A stretch of 64,000 bases of DNA. Origin: Bradyrhizobium agreste. GTDB lineage: Bacteria > Pseudomonadota > Alphaproteobacteria > Rhizobiales > Xanthobacteraceae. Positions within the stretch are counted from its first letter, which is position 1. The number at the start of each line of letters is the position of its first letter. The DNA lies in contig NZ_JACCHP010000010.1 in assembly GCF_016031625.1 (NCBI RefSeq), positions 124,001 through 188,000 of the forward strand. The letters run 5' to 3'. A program made the position numbers and the translations under genes. The notes under the pieces are model-generated. The model had not been told where the DNA came from, searched no databases, and saw only the letters and a program-made list of their open reading frames with translations. This document shows positions 55,101 to 63,399 of the stretch, piece by piece.

Positions 55101-55260
55101 GTCCGACTCGTTGTTTGAGCGTTGATTAACAACGCCTATCAACTTCTCGCTAAGAGAGGGTGAACGGGATACCGGCGGAGCGTGATGGCTTAAGCGACTG
55201 CCGGCCCGCAGCCCGGGCACGACAGCCAGGATGAAACGCGGTGGTGCGCCTCCGCCGGTC

Positions 55261-56226
55261 TCAATAACCCCTTGCGCGGTCCACCACGTTCTCCAGCGCG
55301 CCGCCCGCCTCGAACCGCGCGATCTGCGCGGCGACATAGGCCGAGATCGCATCCGCGTCGGTGTCGGCGGCATTGTGCGGCGTCAACACCACCTTGGGGT
55401 GGGTCCAGAACCGGCTGTCCTTCGGCTGCGGCTCCTGCACGAAGACGTCGAGCGAGGCGGCGCCCAGCGTGCCGTCGTCGAGGCAGGCGAGAATATCGGC
55501 CTCGTTCTGCAGGCCGCCGCGGCCGGCATTGATCAGCACGGGCGCGCCGAGCGGGCTGGTGCGATTGAGCTTGGCGAAGACCTCGCGGTTGAGGATGCCG
55601 TGCGTGTCTGATGTCAGCGGCAGCAGGCAGACCAGGATATCGGTCTTGCGCAGGAACGCGTCCATGCCTGCAATGCCATGGAAGCATTCGACGCCCTCGA
55701 TCCTGCGCGGGCTGCGGCTCCAGCCGGCGACGCGGAAGCCGAGCCGCCGCAGCACGTCGGCCGCATCGGCTCCCAACGTGCCCAATCCCATGACGCCGAC
55801 CGTGATCGCGCTGGCCGGCCACTGATATCTGGGCTCCCAGCGCTTCTCGCGCTGCGATTGCCGCAGGTAAAGCTCCTGGCGGTGATGCATCAGAACATGC
55901 AGCACGACATATTCGGTCATGCGGTTGGTGAGATCGGGCACGGCGACGCGCACCAGCGGCACCTCGGGCAGGCTCTTGTCGGCCATTAGCGCGTCGACGC
56001 CCGCGCCAAGGTTGAAGATCGCCCGCAGATTTGGGAACGCCCCGAGATCGCCCGGCACCGGCTTCCACACCGCCACATAATGCACCTCCTTAGGATCGAG
56101 CCCGGCGTCCGGCAGCAGCACAACGCGGCGCTTGCCGCAGACCGCGTCGAAGCGGGCCTTCCAGCGCTCGGGCAGCCAGTTCTGCTGCGTGCTGTTGATC
56201 AGGACGGCCAGTGTGCCCATGGTCAT
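55261..56226 (-). CDS. ghrA: Glyoxylate/hydroxypyruvate reductase A-like D-2-hydroxyacid dehydrogenase
   Basis: 321 residues from ATG 56226 (gagg upstream; 56220 also possible). NAD(P)-binding TVGVMGLGTLGADAADVLRR, catalytic Arg in LINAGRGGLQNEADI, Glu in the DVFVQEPQP segment, and His in VVLTPHNAADTD. GhrA-type enzymes reduce glyoxylate and hydroxypyruvate. Its context (next to a chemoreceptor and a YciI/sigma operon) gives no further clue. The gap 55101-55260 has no gene. Confidence 0.88.
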   Translation of the reverse strand: MTMGTLAVLINSTQQNWLPERWKARFDAVCGKRRVVLLPDAGLDPKEVHYVAVWKPVPGDLGAFPNLRAIFNLGAGVDALMADKSLPEVPLVRVAVPDLTNRMTEYVVLHVLMHHRQELYLRQSQREKRWEPRYQWPASAITVGVMGLGTLGADAADVLRRLGFRVAGWSRSPRRIEGVECFHGIAGMDAFLRKTDILVCLLPLTSDTHGILNREVFAKLNRTSPLGAPVLINAGRGGLQNEADILACLDDGTLGAASLDVFVQEPQPKDSRFWTHPKVVLTPHNAADTDADAISAYVAAQIARFEAGGALENVVDRARGY

Positions 56227-56368
56227 TCGAAGTGCCTCTTTAAGGTTCCGCTCGAGAAAGCCCTCCTTGGCACGATCCGCCGGATTTTTCTTGCAAATTT
56301 TTCCCGCAGCGCTGTCGGCGCGGGGCATATTGGCGCGTCTTTAAGAACAGACGAGGGAAGTGCCGCCC

Positions 56369-56737
56369 ATGCTTTACGCCATTCTTTGCTATCACGATGA
56401 GGATTTCGTCGGCTCCTGGAGCAAGGACCAGGACGAGGCCGTGATGAAGAAGCTCGCCGTGGTGCAGGAAAAGCTCACCAAGCAGGGCCGGCTCGGGCCG
56501 GTGGCGCGGCTGTTGCCGACGACCGCGGCGGCGACGCTGCGCAAGGAGGATCCGCCGCTGGTGCTCGACGGCCCCTATGCCGAGACCAAGGAGCAGCTGC
56601 TTGGCTTCTACATCGTCGACTGCAAGAATCTCGATGACGCCCTCGACGTCGCACGCGAGCTGGGCGCCGCCAACCCCGGCGGCGCCTATGAGGTACGTCC
56701 CGTCGGCGTGTTCCGGCCCGGAGGAAACCTGACGTGA
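56369..56737 (+). CDS. YciI/DGPF-domain protein partnered with ECF sigma factor
   Basis: 122 residues from ATG 56369 with gagggaag upstream; a GTG at 56360 is possible. Ferredoxin-like YciI fold: MLYAILCYHDEDFVGSWSKD and the DGPF-type signature LVLDGPYAETKEQLLGFYIV (here DGPY). Such proteins are the usual neighbours of ECF42 sigma factors. The stop overlaps the sigma gene start by 4 bases, so they are translationally coupled. The enzymatic role is unknown. Confidence 0.9.
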   Translation: MLYAILCYHDEDFVGSWSKDQDEAVMKKLAVVQEKLTKQGRLGPVARLLPTTAAATLRKEDPPLVLDGPYAETKEQLLGFYIVDCKNLDDALDVARELGAANPGGAYEVRPVGVFRPGGNLT

Positions 56738-58029
56738 GCGAGGCCGATACCGCCTGGATCGAGACTGCGCTGACCTCGGCGCGACCCCAGGCGGTCGGCG
56801 CGCTGCTGCGCTATTTCCGCGACCTCGATACGGCAGAGGAGGCCTTTCAGAACGCCTGCCTGCGCGCGCTCAAGACCTGGCCGCAGAACGGGCCGCCGCG
56901 CGATCCCGCGGCCTGGCTGATCATGGTCGGCCGCAACGTTGCGATCGACGAGGTGCGCCGCGCGCGGAGGCAGCAGCCGCTGCCCGAGGACGACCAGGCG
57001 ATCTCCGATCTCGACGACGCCGAAGGCGAGCTCGCCGAGCGGCTCGACGGCTCGCACTATCGCGACGACATCTTGCGGCTGATGTTCATCTGCTGCCATC
57101 CGGGGCTGCCGGCGACGCAGCAGATCGCGCTGGCGCTGCGCATCGTCTCGGGCCTCACGGTGAAGCAGATCGCCCGCGCGTTCCTGGTCTCAGAAGCGGC
57201 GATGGAGCAGCGCATCACGCGTGCCAAGGCAAAGGTCGCCGAGGCCGGGACGCCGTTCGAGGCGCCCGGCGCCGTCGAGCGCTCCGAACGGCTCGCCGGT
57301 GTCGCGGCGATGATCTACCTGATCTTCAACGAAGGTTATTCCGCGAGCGGCGACACCGCGGAGATCAGGAAGCCGCTGTGCGAAGAGGCGATCCGACTGG
57401 CGCGGCTGCTGCTGCGGCTGTTTCCGAGCGAGCCGGAGATCATGGGCTTGACGGCGCTGATCCTGTTGCAGCACGCGCGCAGCGCCGCGCGCTTTGCCGA
57501 GGACGGATCGCTGATCCTGCTGGACGATCAGGATCGTTCCTTGTGGAACGGCACCATGATTGCGGAGGGGCTCGCGCTGATCGACAAAGCGATGCGTCAC
57601 CGCCGCAGCGGGCCCTACCAGATCCAGGCCGCGATCGCCGCGCTGCATGCGCGCGCGGCAACGCCCGAGGAGACCGACTGGACCGAGATCGACCTGCTCT
57701 ACGGCGCGCTCGAAGTGGTGCAGCCCTCGCCGGTGGTGACGCTCAACCGGGCGGTCGCGGTCTCCAAGGTGCGCGGGCCGCAGGCCGCGCTCGAGCTGAT
57801 CGAGCCGCTGGCGCCGAAGCTCGCCAATTATTTCCATTTCTACGGCGTGCGCGGCGCCTTCCTGATGCAGCTCGGCCGCAACGACGAAGCCCGAATCGCA
57901 TTCGACCGCGCCATCGCGCTCGCCAATACCTCGGCCGAAGCCGCCCACATCCGCATGCATCTCGATCGCCTGATCCGGGACAGCCAGCCGAAGGGAGCCG
58001 ATGCGCGGCAGGGCGCGAAGGCGACATAG
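56734..58029 (+). CDS. ECF sigma factor with C-terminal extension (ECF42 type)
   Basis: 431 residues from a GTG overlapping the previous stop. Region 2 (about 18-80: AVGALLRYFRDLDTAEEAFQ and DPAAWLIMVGRNVAIDEVRR) and region 4 (about 110-160: IVSGLTVKQIARAFLVSEAA) are the sigma domains. A long C-terminal part (170-431: LAGVAAMIYLIFNEGYSASG, and TPR-like LGRNDEARIAFDRAIALANT) is typical of ECF42, which lack an anti-sigma gene and are controlled via this extension. The DGPF partner is upstream. Likely targets include further YciI genes. Confidence 0.9.
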   Translation: MSEADTAWIETALTSARPQAVGALLRYFRDLDTAEEAFQNACLRALKTWPQNGPPRDPAAWLIMVGRNVAIDEVRRARRQQPLPEDDQAISDLDDAEGELAERLDGSHYRDDILRLMFICCHPGLPATQQIALALRIVSGLTVKQIARAFLVSEAAMEQRITRAKAKVAEAGTPFEAPGAVERSERLAGVAAMIYLIFNEGYSASGDTAEIRKPLCEEAIRLARLLLRLFPSEPEIMGLTALILLQHARSAARFAEDGSLILLDDQDRSLWNGTMIAEGLALIDKAMRHRRSGPYQIQAAIAALHARAATPEETDWTEIDLLYGALEVVQPSPVVTLNRAVAVSKVRGPQAALELIEPLAPKLANYFHFYGVRGAFLMQLGRNDEARIAFDRAIALANTSAEAAHIRMHLDRLIRDSQPKGADARQGAKAT

Positions 58030-58047
58030 GCGCATCTGCCTCCACAT

Positions 58048-58133
58048 CGTCATGCCCGGGCTTGTCCCGGGCATCCACGGTCTTTCCCTCCGCGCCAAGA
58101 ACGTGGATGGCCGGGACAAGCCCGGCCATGACG
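58048..58133. repeat. Palindromic element, 'cgtcatgcccgggcttgtcc' family (inverted relative to 19552)
   Basis: The arms cgtcatgcccgggcttgtcc... and ...gggacaagcccggccatgacg fold as a hairpin. Each arm is identical to the reverse complement of the opposite arm of 19552-19637, so the two copies are inverted relative to each other. It follows the sigma gene stop and could act at its mRNA end. Confidence 0.85.
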
Positions 58134-58222
58134 TGGGGTGGGCAGTGCGCTAAAGAATTTCTGTCCCTTTGTCGGCTCCTGCCGTTCCCCTTCGTCTTAA
58201 TCCCGTACCAGGGGAGCCATCC

Positions 58223-58762
58223 ATGATGAAAGCCATTGCCGTCATCGCCATCGTTCTCGCCGTCGGCCTTGCCGCGGTCTTCGGTTTTGCCCTGACGAAA
58301 CCCGATACGTTTCGCGTCGAGCGCTCGCTCGCGGTAAAGGCGCCGGCCGCTGCGATCTATCCGTTGGTTGCCGATTTCCATCGCTGGACCGCCTGGTCGC
58401 CCTATGAGACCCGCGATCCCGCCATGAAGCGGTCGTTCGGCGGAACCGCGGCGGGGAAGGGGGCGACCTATGCCTGGGACGGCAACAACAATGTCGGCGC
58501 CGGCCATATGGAGATCCTCGAGGCGAACGGGCCCACCAAACTCCGCATCAAGCTCGATTTCGAGCGGCCGTTCGAAGGCCACAACACCGCCGAGTTCACC
58601 TTTGTGCCGCAAGGCGATGCCACACTCGTCACATGGGCGATGTACGGTCCGGCCCCGTTCCTGTCCAAGCTGATGCAGGTGTTCATCAACATGGACAGCA
58701 TGATCGGCAACGATTTCGAGGCGGGCCTCGCCGGCCTGAAGAAGCTCACCGAGACGCAATAA
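58223..58762 (+). CDS. SRPBCC-family membrane-anchored protein
   Basis: 179 residues from ATG 58223, with accaggggag upstream. N-terminal helix MMKAIAVIAIVLAVGLAAVF anchors or exports it. The rest is a START/SRPBCC ligand-binding fold: RVERSLAVKAPAAAIYPLVA, FHRWTAWSPYETRDPAMKRS and HNTAEFTFVPQGDATLVTWA. SRPBCC proteins bind hydrophobic ligands. A VOC gene follows after 30 bases, and the two probably form an operon. Confidence 0.88.
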   Translation: MMKAIAVIAIVLAVGLAAVFGFALTKPDTFRVERSLAVKAPAAAIYPLVADFHRWTAWSPYETRDPAMKRSFGGTAAGKGATYAWDGNNNVGAGHMEILEANGPTKLRIKLDFERPFEGHNTAEFTFVPQGDATLVTWAMYGPAPFLSKLMQVFINMDSMIGNDFEAGLAGLKKLTETQ

Positions 58763-58792
58763 GCTTCACTGCCAACGAAGAGGAGAGAAACG

Positions 58793-59206
58793 ATGCTCAA
58801 TCCTTATCTGTTCTACCAGGACAATTGCGAAGCGGCGTTCAACTATTACGCCAAGGTTCTCGGCGGCAAGATCGACGCGATGATGCGCGCATCGGATGCT
58901 CCGCCGGAGATGCCGGCCGCGCCCGGCCGGGAGAAGATGATCATGCACGCCCGCATGACGCTCCCGGACGGCAGCGTGCTGATGGCCTCCGACGCGCCGG
59001 CCGAGCACTTTCACAAGCCGCAGGGCTTCTCGATCTCGCTCACGGTCAAGGACCCCGCAGATGGCGAGCGCAAGTTCAACGCCCTCGCCGATGGCGGCAG
59101 CGTCACCATGCCGTTCAGCAAGACGTTCTGGGCCAAGGGCTTTGGCATGTGCGTCGACAGGTTCGGCATTCCCTGGATGGTGAATTGCCCGGCCGAGGGC
59201 ATGTGA
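58793..59206 (+). CDS. VOC-family (PhnB-like) protein
   Basis: 137 residues, gaggagagaaacg ribosome site. Glyoxalase/PhnB fold: MLNPYLFYQDNCEAAFNYYA at the start, GSVLMASDAPAEHFHKPQGF, and C-terminal KGFGMCVDRFGIPWMVNCPA. PhnB-like proteins often lack clear enzymatic function. Co-occurrence with SRPBCC, YciI and ECF42 genes is frequent in bacteria with such sigma systems, so it may belong to that regulon (inference). Confidence 0.9.
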   Translation: MLNPYLFYQDNCEAAFNYYAKVLGGKIDAMMRASDAPPEMPAAPGREKMIMHARMTLPDGSVLMASDAPAEHFHKPQGFSISLTVKDPADGERKFNALADGGSVTMPFSKTFWAKGFGMCVDRFGIPWMVNCPAEGM

Positions 59207-59310
59207 CGGGCGCGACCGCGCTTCGTCGCGTTGCGATCCCCTCTCTCCGATGCTGCGGGAGAGGGGACGTACGCATCGTTACGTCACGCGCCGATCTGCC
59301 GTTTCTCCTC

Positions 59311-59661
59311 TCACCGGATTGATCCGGTGACGTCCTCGCGCGGCGGCGACGATTCCACGCAACGAGGACAGATCACAAGCTTGGCGCCGAGTTTCCTGTC
59401 GTTCTCCGCCTGTATCTCGTCTTGGACCGCCCACCACGCCTCGGAATATGGGCGCAATGTGCCGAGCACCCTTTCCCGCTCCTGATTGGGATCGCTTGCG
59501 GCCGGCGCGCCGGTCGTGACGCGCCGCTTCGCGACATGCGTACGGTTCGGATCCTTGCCAAGACCATCCCATGCGACGGCGCGGCGTTCCTGCGCCGGCG
59601 CCTCTGCGCATCCGATCAGCGCTGTGCAAAAAGTAAGCAGGATGAAGCCGTGTCGAATCAT
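59311..59661 (-). CDS. Putative lipoprotein, hypothetical
   Basis: 116 residues from ATG 59661 (MIRHGFILLTFCTALIGCAE). The signal ends in LIGC, a lipobox with the lipidated Cys at 18. The mature protein is polar, with a C-terminal ICPRC pair that could bind metal or form a disulfide, followed by ESSPPREDVTGSIR. No family recognised. An upstream in-frame ATG at 59727 would spoil the signal peptide. Confidence 0.65.
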   Translation of the reverse strand: MIRHGFILLTFCTALIGCAEAPAQERRAVAWDGLGKDPNRTHVAKRRVTTGAPAASDPNQERERVLGTLRPYSEAWWAVQDEIQAENDRKLGAKLVICPRCVESSPPREDVTGSIR

Positions 59662-59939
59662 GCCCGGGCTTTTGCCTCCATAAGCGGCGCGCAGAATCGG
59701 CGTGAGACACGCGCATCGTCGGTTCAATGGAACTCAAGGCAAAACGAGCTTGCCGGCATGGCCGAATATGAGTCGTGCTTTCGCACCACTTTGCGGACGC
59801 AGTGAGGCCGCTTCGTGAAGCGAGCTGCATCGCACAACAATTGGCGCAATATTGGGCTGTGCTCTGCACGCGAGAATCGTTATTTATGAGTCATAAAAGC
59901 TACAAACTGGGATGGACGTCACTTGGAAGGGAGCGACCG

Positions 59940-60032
59940 ATGGCGGCGGCGCTACAGATCAATTTTGCTCTCTGGGGAATGCTCATTTGCGCCAGCGCAA
60001 AGCTGGCACCGGTGATCCAGACTCTCTTTTGA
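59940..60032 (+). CDS. 30-residue membrane microprotein, putative
   Basis: The sequence from ATG 59940 encodes 30 residues, starting MAAALQINFALWGMLICASA and ending APVIQTLF. A strong ribosome site ggaagggag lies 6 bases upstream. The middle is hydrophobic enough for one membrane helix. It is too short to be judged by composition; I include it because of the ribosome site. The rest of the 59662-60065 gap shows no other convincing gene. Confidence 0.5.
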   Translation: MAAALQINFALWGMLICASAKLAPVIQTLF

Positions 60033-60065
60033 GAGCGGCCAGCGCTTTGGCGGCTGCCAGCTGCA

Positions 60066-60503
60066 TCAGCGGCAACGCGGATAGATCGCGGCGAGATCAC
60101 GCCCCTTCAACAGCAGCAACCGCGAGGTCAGACCGCCACGGCGGCTGATCCAGGCGCGCACCGGGCCGGGATAGGCGGCAAGCACCGCGACCGAAGCTTC
60201 CGGCTCGGCATAGAAGCGGCCGCGCCGGTCCACCGAGCGCGCAGCATGGAAGCCGAGCACGGCGCGCTTGGTGACGCAGATGCGCTCGCCCGGCACGATG
60301 CTCAGCACCAGCGTGCAGGCCGACAGGCAGGGGCCGTCGATCACCACGCGCTCGCCACTCTCGCGCACTTTCTCGAACAGATCGAGGAACGGCCCGACCT
60401 CTCCGCCAGGGGATTGGATGATGCGGATCTCGGCCGCAGCGGGCGACACGGCGAGCAGCGCGCATGCAAGCATCAGGGCTTTGAGGAAGGTGATGCGTTG
60501 CAT
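60066..60503 (-). CDS. Periplasmic conserved hypothetical protein, ClpP/crotonase-like pattern
   Basis: 145 residues from ATG 60503. Signal peptide MQRITFLKALMLACALLAVS ending AAAE. The mature part has EIRIIQSPGGEVGPFLDLFE, RVVIDGPCLSACTLVLSIVP and VTKRAVLGFHAARSVDRRGR, a pattern of beta-alpha units like ClpP or crotonase folds, with Ser in CLSACTL at the place of the ClpP Ser. Whether it is catalytic is unknown. Upstream extension to 60608 runs through a repeat. Confidence 0.7.
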   Translation of the reverse strand: MQRITFLKALMLACALLAVSPAAAEIRIIQSPGGEVGPFLDLFEKVRESGERVVIDGPCLSACTLVLSIVPGERICVTKRAVLGFHAARSVDRRGRFYAEPEASVAVLAAYPGPVRAWISRRGGLTSRLLLLKGRDLAAIYPRCR

Positions 60504-60526
60504 GAACTTTCCTCCAACTCGATTCC

Positions 60527-60613
60527 GTAGGGTGGGCCAAGCGTAGCGTGCCCACCATCCGCAAACTTGGGATCGATGGTGGGCACGGCGCGTTGCGCCT
60601 TTGCCCAACCTAC
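60527..60613. repeat. Palindromic intergenic repeat (gtagggtgggc family)
   Basis: Left arm gtagggtgggccaagcgtag with cgtgcccaccatc; right arm gatggtgggcacg and gcccaacctac. It occupies the gap between the signal-peptide protein gene and the SDR gene. It is a fourth repeat family in the window. Confidence 0.85.
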
Positions 60614-60623
60614 AATCCTGTGC

Positions 60624-61412
60624 CTACCCGTTGCGCCGTTGCCCGCGCAGCGTCGGCAGGCCGATACCCGCCGCATCGAAGCCGCCGTCCACGGCCAAAA
60701 TTTGGCCGGTGATGTAGCTGGCGCGGCCCGAGCACAGGAAATAGATCGCTTCCGCGAGTTCCTCTTCCAGGCCGTAGCGGTTGAGCGGAATGGCGTCGTG
60801 ATAGTCGGCGCGGATCTCCTTGGTGTGCACCTGCTTCGCCATCGCGGTGTCGACCGGTCCGGGTGCGACCGCGTTGACGCGGATGTTGAGGGAGGCGAGC
60901 TCGACCGCGAGCTGCTTGGTGAGGTGCGCAAGGCCCGCCTTGCTGGTGCCGTAGGCCGAGCGCAGCGTCGAAGCGCGCACGGCCGAGATCGAGGTGATGT
61001 TGACGATGGCGCCGCCACCGCCGTCGCGCATCAAGGGAACCGCCGCCTTGGTGCAGAAAAACGGGCCGGTGAGGTTGACCTCGAGCACGCGGCGCCAGTC
61101 GGCATCCGACGTCTCCATCAGCGGCGCGAACACTGCGATGCCGGCATTGTTGACCAGCGCATCCAGCCGGCCGAACCGCCGCTCGAGTCCCTTCATCGCA
61201 TCGCGGACTGCGGCCGCGTTCGAAACGTCGCAGGTGAGCGCCAGCGTCGCCCCACTCTGGCCGATCTCGGCAACCGCCCGGCCGAGCAGCTCCCTCTCGA
61301 TGTCGAGCAGCGCCACGCGCCAGCCCTCGGCCAGGAACTTCTTCGCGGTCGCAAGCCCGATGCCGCGTGCGGCTCCGGTGACGAGGGCGACTTGTTGCGG
61401 GGCTTGCGGCAT
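60624..61412 (-). CDS. SDR-family oxidoreductase
   Basis: 262 residues, MPQAPQQVALVTGAARGIGL at the start. Cofactor motif TGAARGIGLATAKKFLAEGW, LVNNAGIAVFAPL, catalytic Ser in NITSISAVRAS, Tyr-x3-Lys in YGTSKAGLAHL, and GQILAVDGGFDAAGIGLPTL at the end. It reduces or oxidises an unknown substrate with NAD(P). It is divergent from the YciI genes at 61683 and 62127. The gap between is 270 bases with no other gene. Confidence 0.92.
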   Translation of the reverse strand: MPQAPQQVALVTGAARGIGLATAKKFLAEGWRVALLDIERELLGRAVAEIGQSGATLALTCDVSNAAAVRDAMKGLERRFGRLDALVNNAGIAVFAPLMETSDADWRRVLEVNLTGPFFCTKAAVPLMRDGGGGAIVNITSISAVRASTLRSAYGTSKAGLAHLTKQLAVELASLNIRVNAVAPGPVDTAMAKQVHTKEIRADYHDAIPLNRYGLEEELAEAIYFLCSGRASYITGQILAVDGGFDAAGIGLPTLRGQRRNG

Positions 61413-61682
61413 TGGCTGATCTGTCCTGTGTCCGGGAGCGGCGCGCGAGAGCGCCGGCCCCTTTTACTGCGCTTTCGTTTCGGCATGAAAGGCCTCGAAC
61501 CGTGCCGATCCAGCCCGGTGCGGCCCAGAATGCGCCGGCCGCGGCCGCACTGCGGCCGGCAAATAAATCCCGTCCCGCTGTCGGCCCGGCAGAAGGTCGT
61601 TCGTCTTGGAGGGGACGCGGGCCAGCCGTCTCCGCCCGCAGCACATATCGGAATGATTGCGACCAACGAGGAAGTCCATGCG

Positions 61683-62075
61683 ATGCTGATGATCCCGCTC
61701 GGCTACGAGAACGCGCCGCCGGAGGTGCAGCTCGATCCCGAGCGCGTTGCGGCGATGATGCGCTACAACGAGGCGCTGAAGGATGCGGGCGTGCTGATCA
61801 CGCTGGACGGGCTGCACCCGCCGTCAACCGGCGCGCGCGTCTCGTTCGCGACCGGCAAGCCCATCGTCACCGACGGTCCCTTCGCGGAGGCCAAGGAAGT
61901 CCTGGGCGGTTATTGGATGATCGAGGTCGCCTCGCGCGAGGAGGCGATCGCCTGGGCCAAGAAGTGCCCGGCCTCGCCGAACGAAATTATCGAGATCCGG
62001 CAGGTGCAGGAGATGAGCGATTTTCCGCCCGACGTGCAGCAGGCCGCCGCCGGGTTTGGCGATCTGAAAAGGTAG
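61683..62075 (+). CDS. YciI/DGPF-domain protein
   Basis: 130 residues from ATG 61683, with gaggaag upstream; in-frame ATG 61653 is possible. YciI fold with MLMIPLGYENAPPEVQLDPE, ALKDAGVLITLDGLHPPSTG and the DGPF motif KPIVTDGPFAEAKEVLGGYW. A second YciI-like gene follows after 51 bases. Both are candidates for control by the ECF42 sigma factor encoded 3.6 kb upstream. Confidence 0.9.
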   Translation: MLMIPLGYENAPPEVQLDPERVAAMMRYNEALKDAGVLITLDGLHPPSTGARVSFATGKPIVTDGPFAEAKEVLGGYWMIEVASREEAIAWAKKCPASPNEIIEIRQVQEMSDFPPDVQQAAAGFGDLKR

Positions 62076-62126
62076 ACGAGACAGCCGCTACCCGATGTTC
62101 CGATCAATCAACCACAGGAGATATCC

Positions 62127-62492
62127 ATGAGCACCGAAAACAAATTCCTCGCCATCTATCTCGGCAGCATGACCGGATCGAAAATGGCCGCGTGGCGCGC
62201 GCTGCCGGAGGCCGAACGGAAGGCGAAGGAGCAGGAGGGCATGGCCGCCTGGCACGGCTGGGTCGAGAAGCACAAAGCCGTGATCGTGGAGATGGGCGGT
62301 CCGCTCGGCAAGACCCGCAGGATCGACGGGAGCGGCATCACCGAGGTCAGCAACGCGCTGACGGGTTTCACGGTGGTGCGCGCCGGCTCGCAGGAGGAAG
62401 CTGCAAAGCTGTTCGAGAACCACCCGCATTTTGCGATCTTCCCGGGCGAGGCGATCGAGGTCATGCCCGTGCTGCCGATTCCGCAGATGTAG
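62127..62492 (+). CDS. YciI-related protein
   Basis: 121 residues, caggag ribosome site. Starts MSTENKFLAIYLGSMTGSKM; family blocks are GWVEKHKAVIVEMGGPLGKT and NALTGFTVVRAGSQEEAAKL, ending HFAIFPGEAIEVMPVLPIPQ. It lacks the exact DGPF motif. It likely forms an operon with the preceding YciI gene. Function unknown. Confidence 0.87.
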   Translation: MSTENKFLAIYLGSMTGSKMAAWRALPEAERKAKEQEGMAAWHGWVEKHKAVIVEMGGPLGKTRRIDGSGITEVSNALTGFTVVRAGSQEEAAKLFENHPHFAIFPGEAIEVMPVLPIPQM

Positions 62493-62504
62493 CTTCCAGT
62501 GGAT

Positions 62505-62547
62505 CGTCATTCCGGGTTCGATGCTGGCGCATCGCCCCGGAATGACG
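62505..62547. terminator. Short 'cgtcattccggg' palindrome, terminator-like hairpin
   Basis: cgtcattccggg and its mirror cccggaatgacg flank a 19-base loop, 13 bases after the YciI-related gene stop. No T tract follows. It is the minimal form of the family at 6701 and 10608. It probably marks the end of the YciI transcript. Confidence 0.6.
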
Positions 62548-62601
62548 TGGAAATACGGATTAACCAATCCGGCCGCCGCTAGTGACCTTCACGCCCGCCT
62601 C

Positions 62602-62620
62602 ATGTAAAGGTCGTTCACAT
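62602..62620. promoter_or_regulatory. 19-bp operator overlapping TetR start codon
   Basis: atgtaaaggtcgttcacat, an imperfect dyad. The same 19-bp layout, with arms atgtaaat and atttacat, appears at 63427-63445 before the DUF2852 gene. Its last two bases are part of the TetR ATG (62619), so bound protein would block initiation. Autoregulation is the likely meaning. Confidence 0.65.
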
Positions 62621-63359
62621 GAGCTGGCGCAAGGAGCAGCGCCGCGCCGAGCGCGGCTATCACCACGGCAATCTGAAGGAAGCCCTGTTGCAGGCGGCCC
62701 TCGGGCTGATCGCCGAGAAGGGGGCGGCCGGCTTCACCTTCGCCGATGCCGCGCGCATGGCCGGCGTCAGTGCGGCGGCGCCCTACCGGCACTTCCGCGA
62801 CCGCGACGAGCTGCTGTCCTCGATCGCCCAGCGCGGTTTCGAGCAGTTCGAGGCGCGCCTGTCGGCGGCCTGGGACGACGGGCGGCCCGACACGGTCACC
62901 GCCTTCGAGCGCGTCGGCAAGGCCTATCTCGCCTTCGCCCGCGAGGAGCCGGCCTTCTACAACGCGATGTTCGAATCGGGCGTGCCGGTCGATGCCAATG
63001 CCGCACTGCAGGCGGCCAGCGAACGCGCCTTCAACGTCATTCGAGCCGCAGCCGAGCGGCTCGCCGCACTGACGCCTCCCGGCACGCCCCGCCCGCCGGC
63101 GATGATGATGGCGCTGCACATCTGGTCGATGGCGCATGGCGTGGCCTCGCTGTTTTCCCGCGGCGATGCTGCGCGACGCAAGCTGCCGATGTCGCCGGAC
63201 GAGCTGCTGGAGGCCGAGGTGCTGATCTATCTGCGCGGCCTCGGCTTCCCGATCGACCGCCGTCCTCCGGCCAGAGGCGCCGAGCCGCCGCCGGTGCCGC
63301 CGGAGGCCCCCTCCGGTTCGGGCGTCCCTCCGGGCCGCCCCTGGGGCAAGCCGAAATGA
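62619..63359 (+). CDS. TetR-family transcriptional regulator with WHG-type C-terminal domain
   Basis: 246 residues. Basic tail MSWRKEQRRAERGYHHGNLK, then HTH 20-65 (GAAGFTFADAARMAGVSAAA, PYRHFRDRDELLSSIAQRGF). The C-terminal part (about 85-215) includes YLAFAREEPAFYNAMFESGV and ALHIWSMAHGVASLF, resembling TetR_C_33/WHG domains. A Pro-rich tail ends the protein. It likely represses itself and the DUF2852 gene via the matching 19-bp sites. Confidence 0.92.
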   Translation: MSWRKEQRRAERGYHHGNLKEALLQAALGLIAEKGAAGFTFADAARMAGVSAAAPYRHFRDRDELLSSIAQRGFEQFEARLSAAWDDGRPDTVTAFERVGKAYLAFAREEPAFYNAMFESGVPVDANAALQAASERAFNVIRAAAERLAALTPPGTPRPPAMMMALHIWSMAHGVASLFSRGDAARRKLPMSPDELLEAEVLIYLRGLGFPIDRRPPARGAEPPPVPPEAPSGSGVPPGRPWGKPK

Positions 63360-63399
63360 AGTTGCGCCAATAATCACGCGGGCGTGTCTGGCGGCCAGC

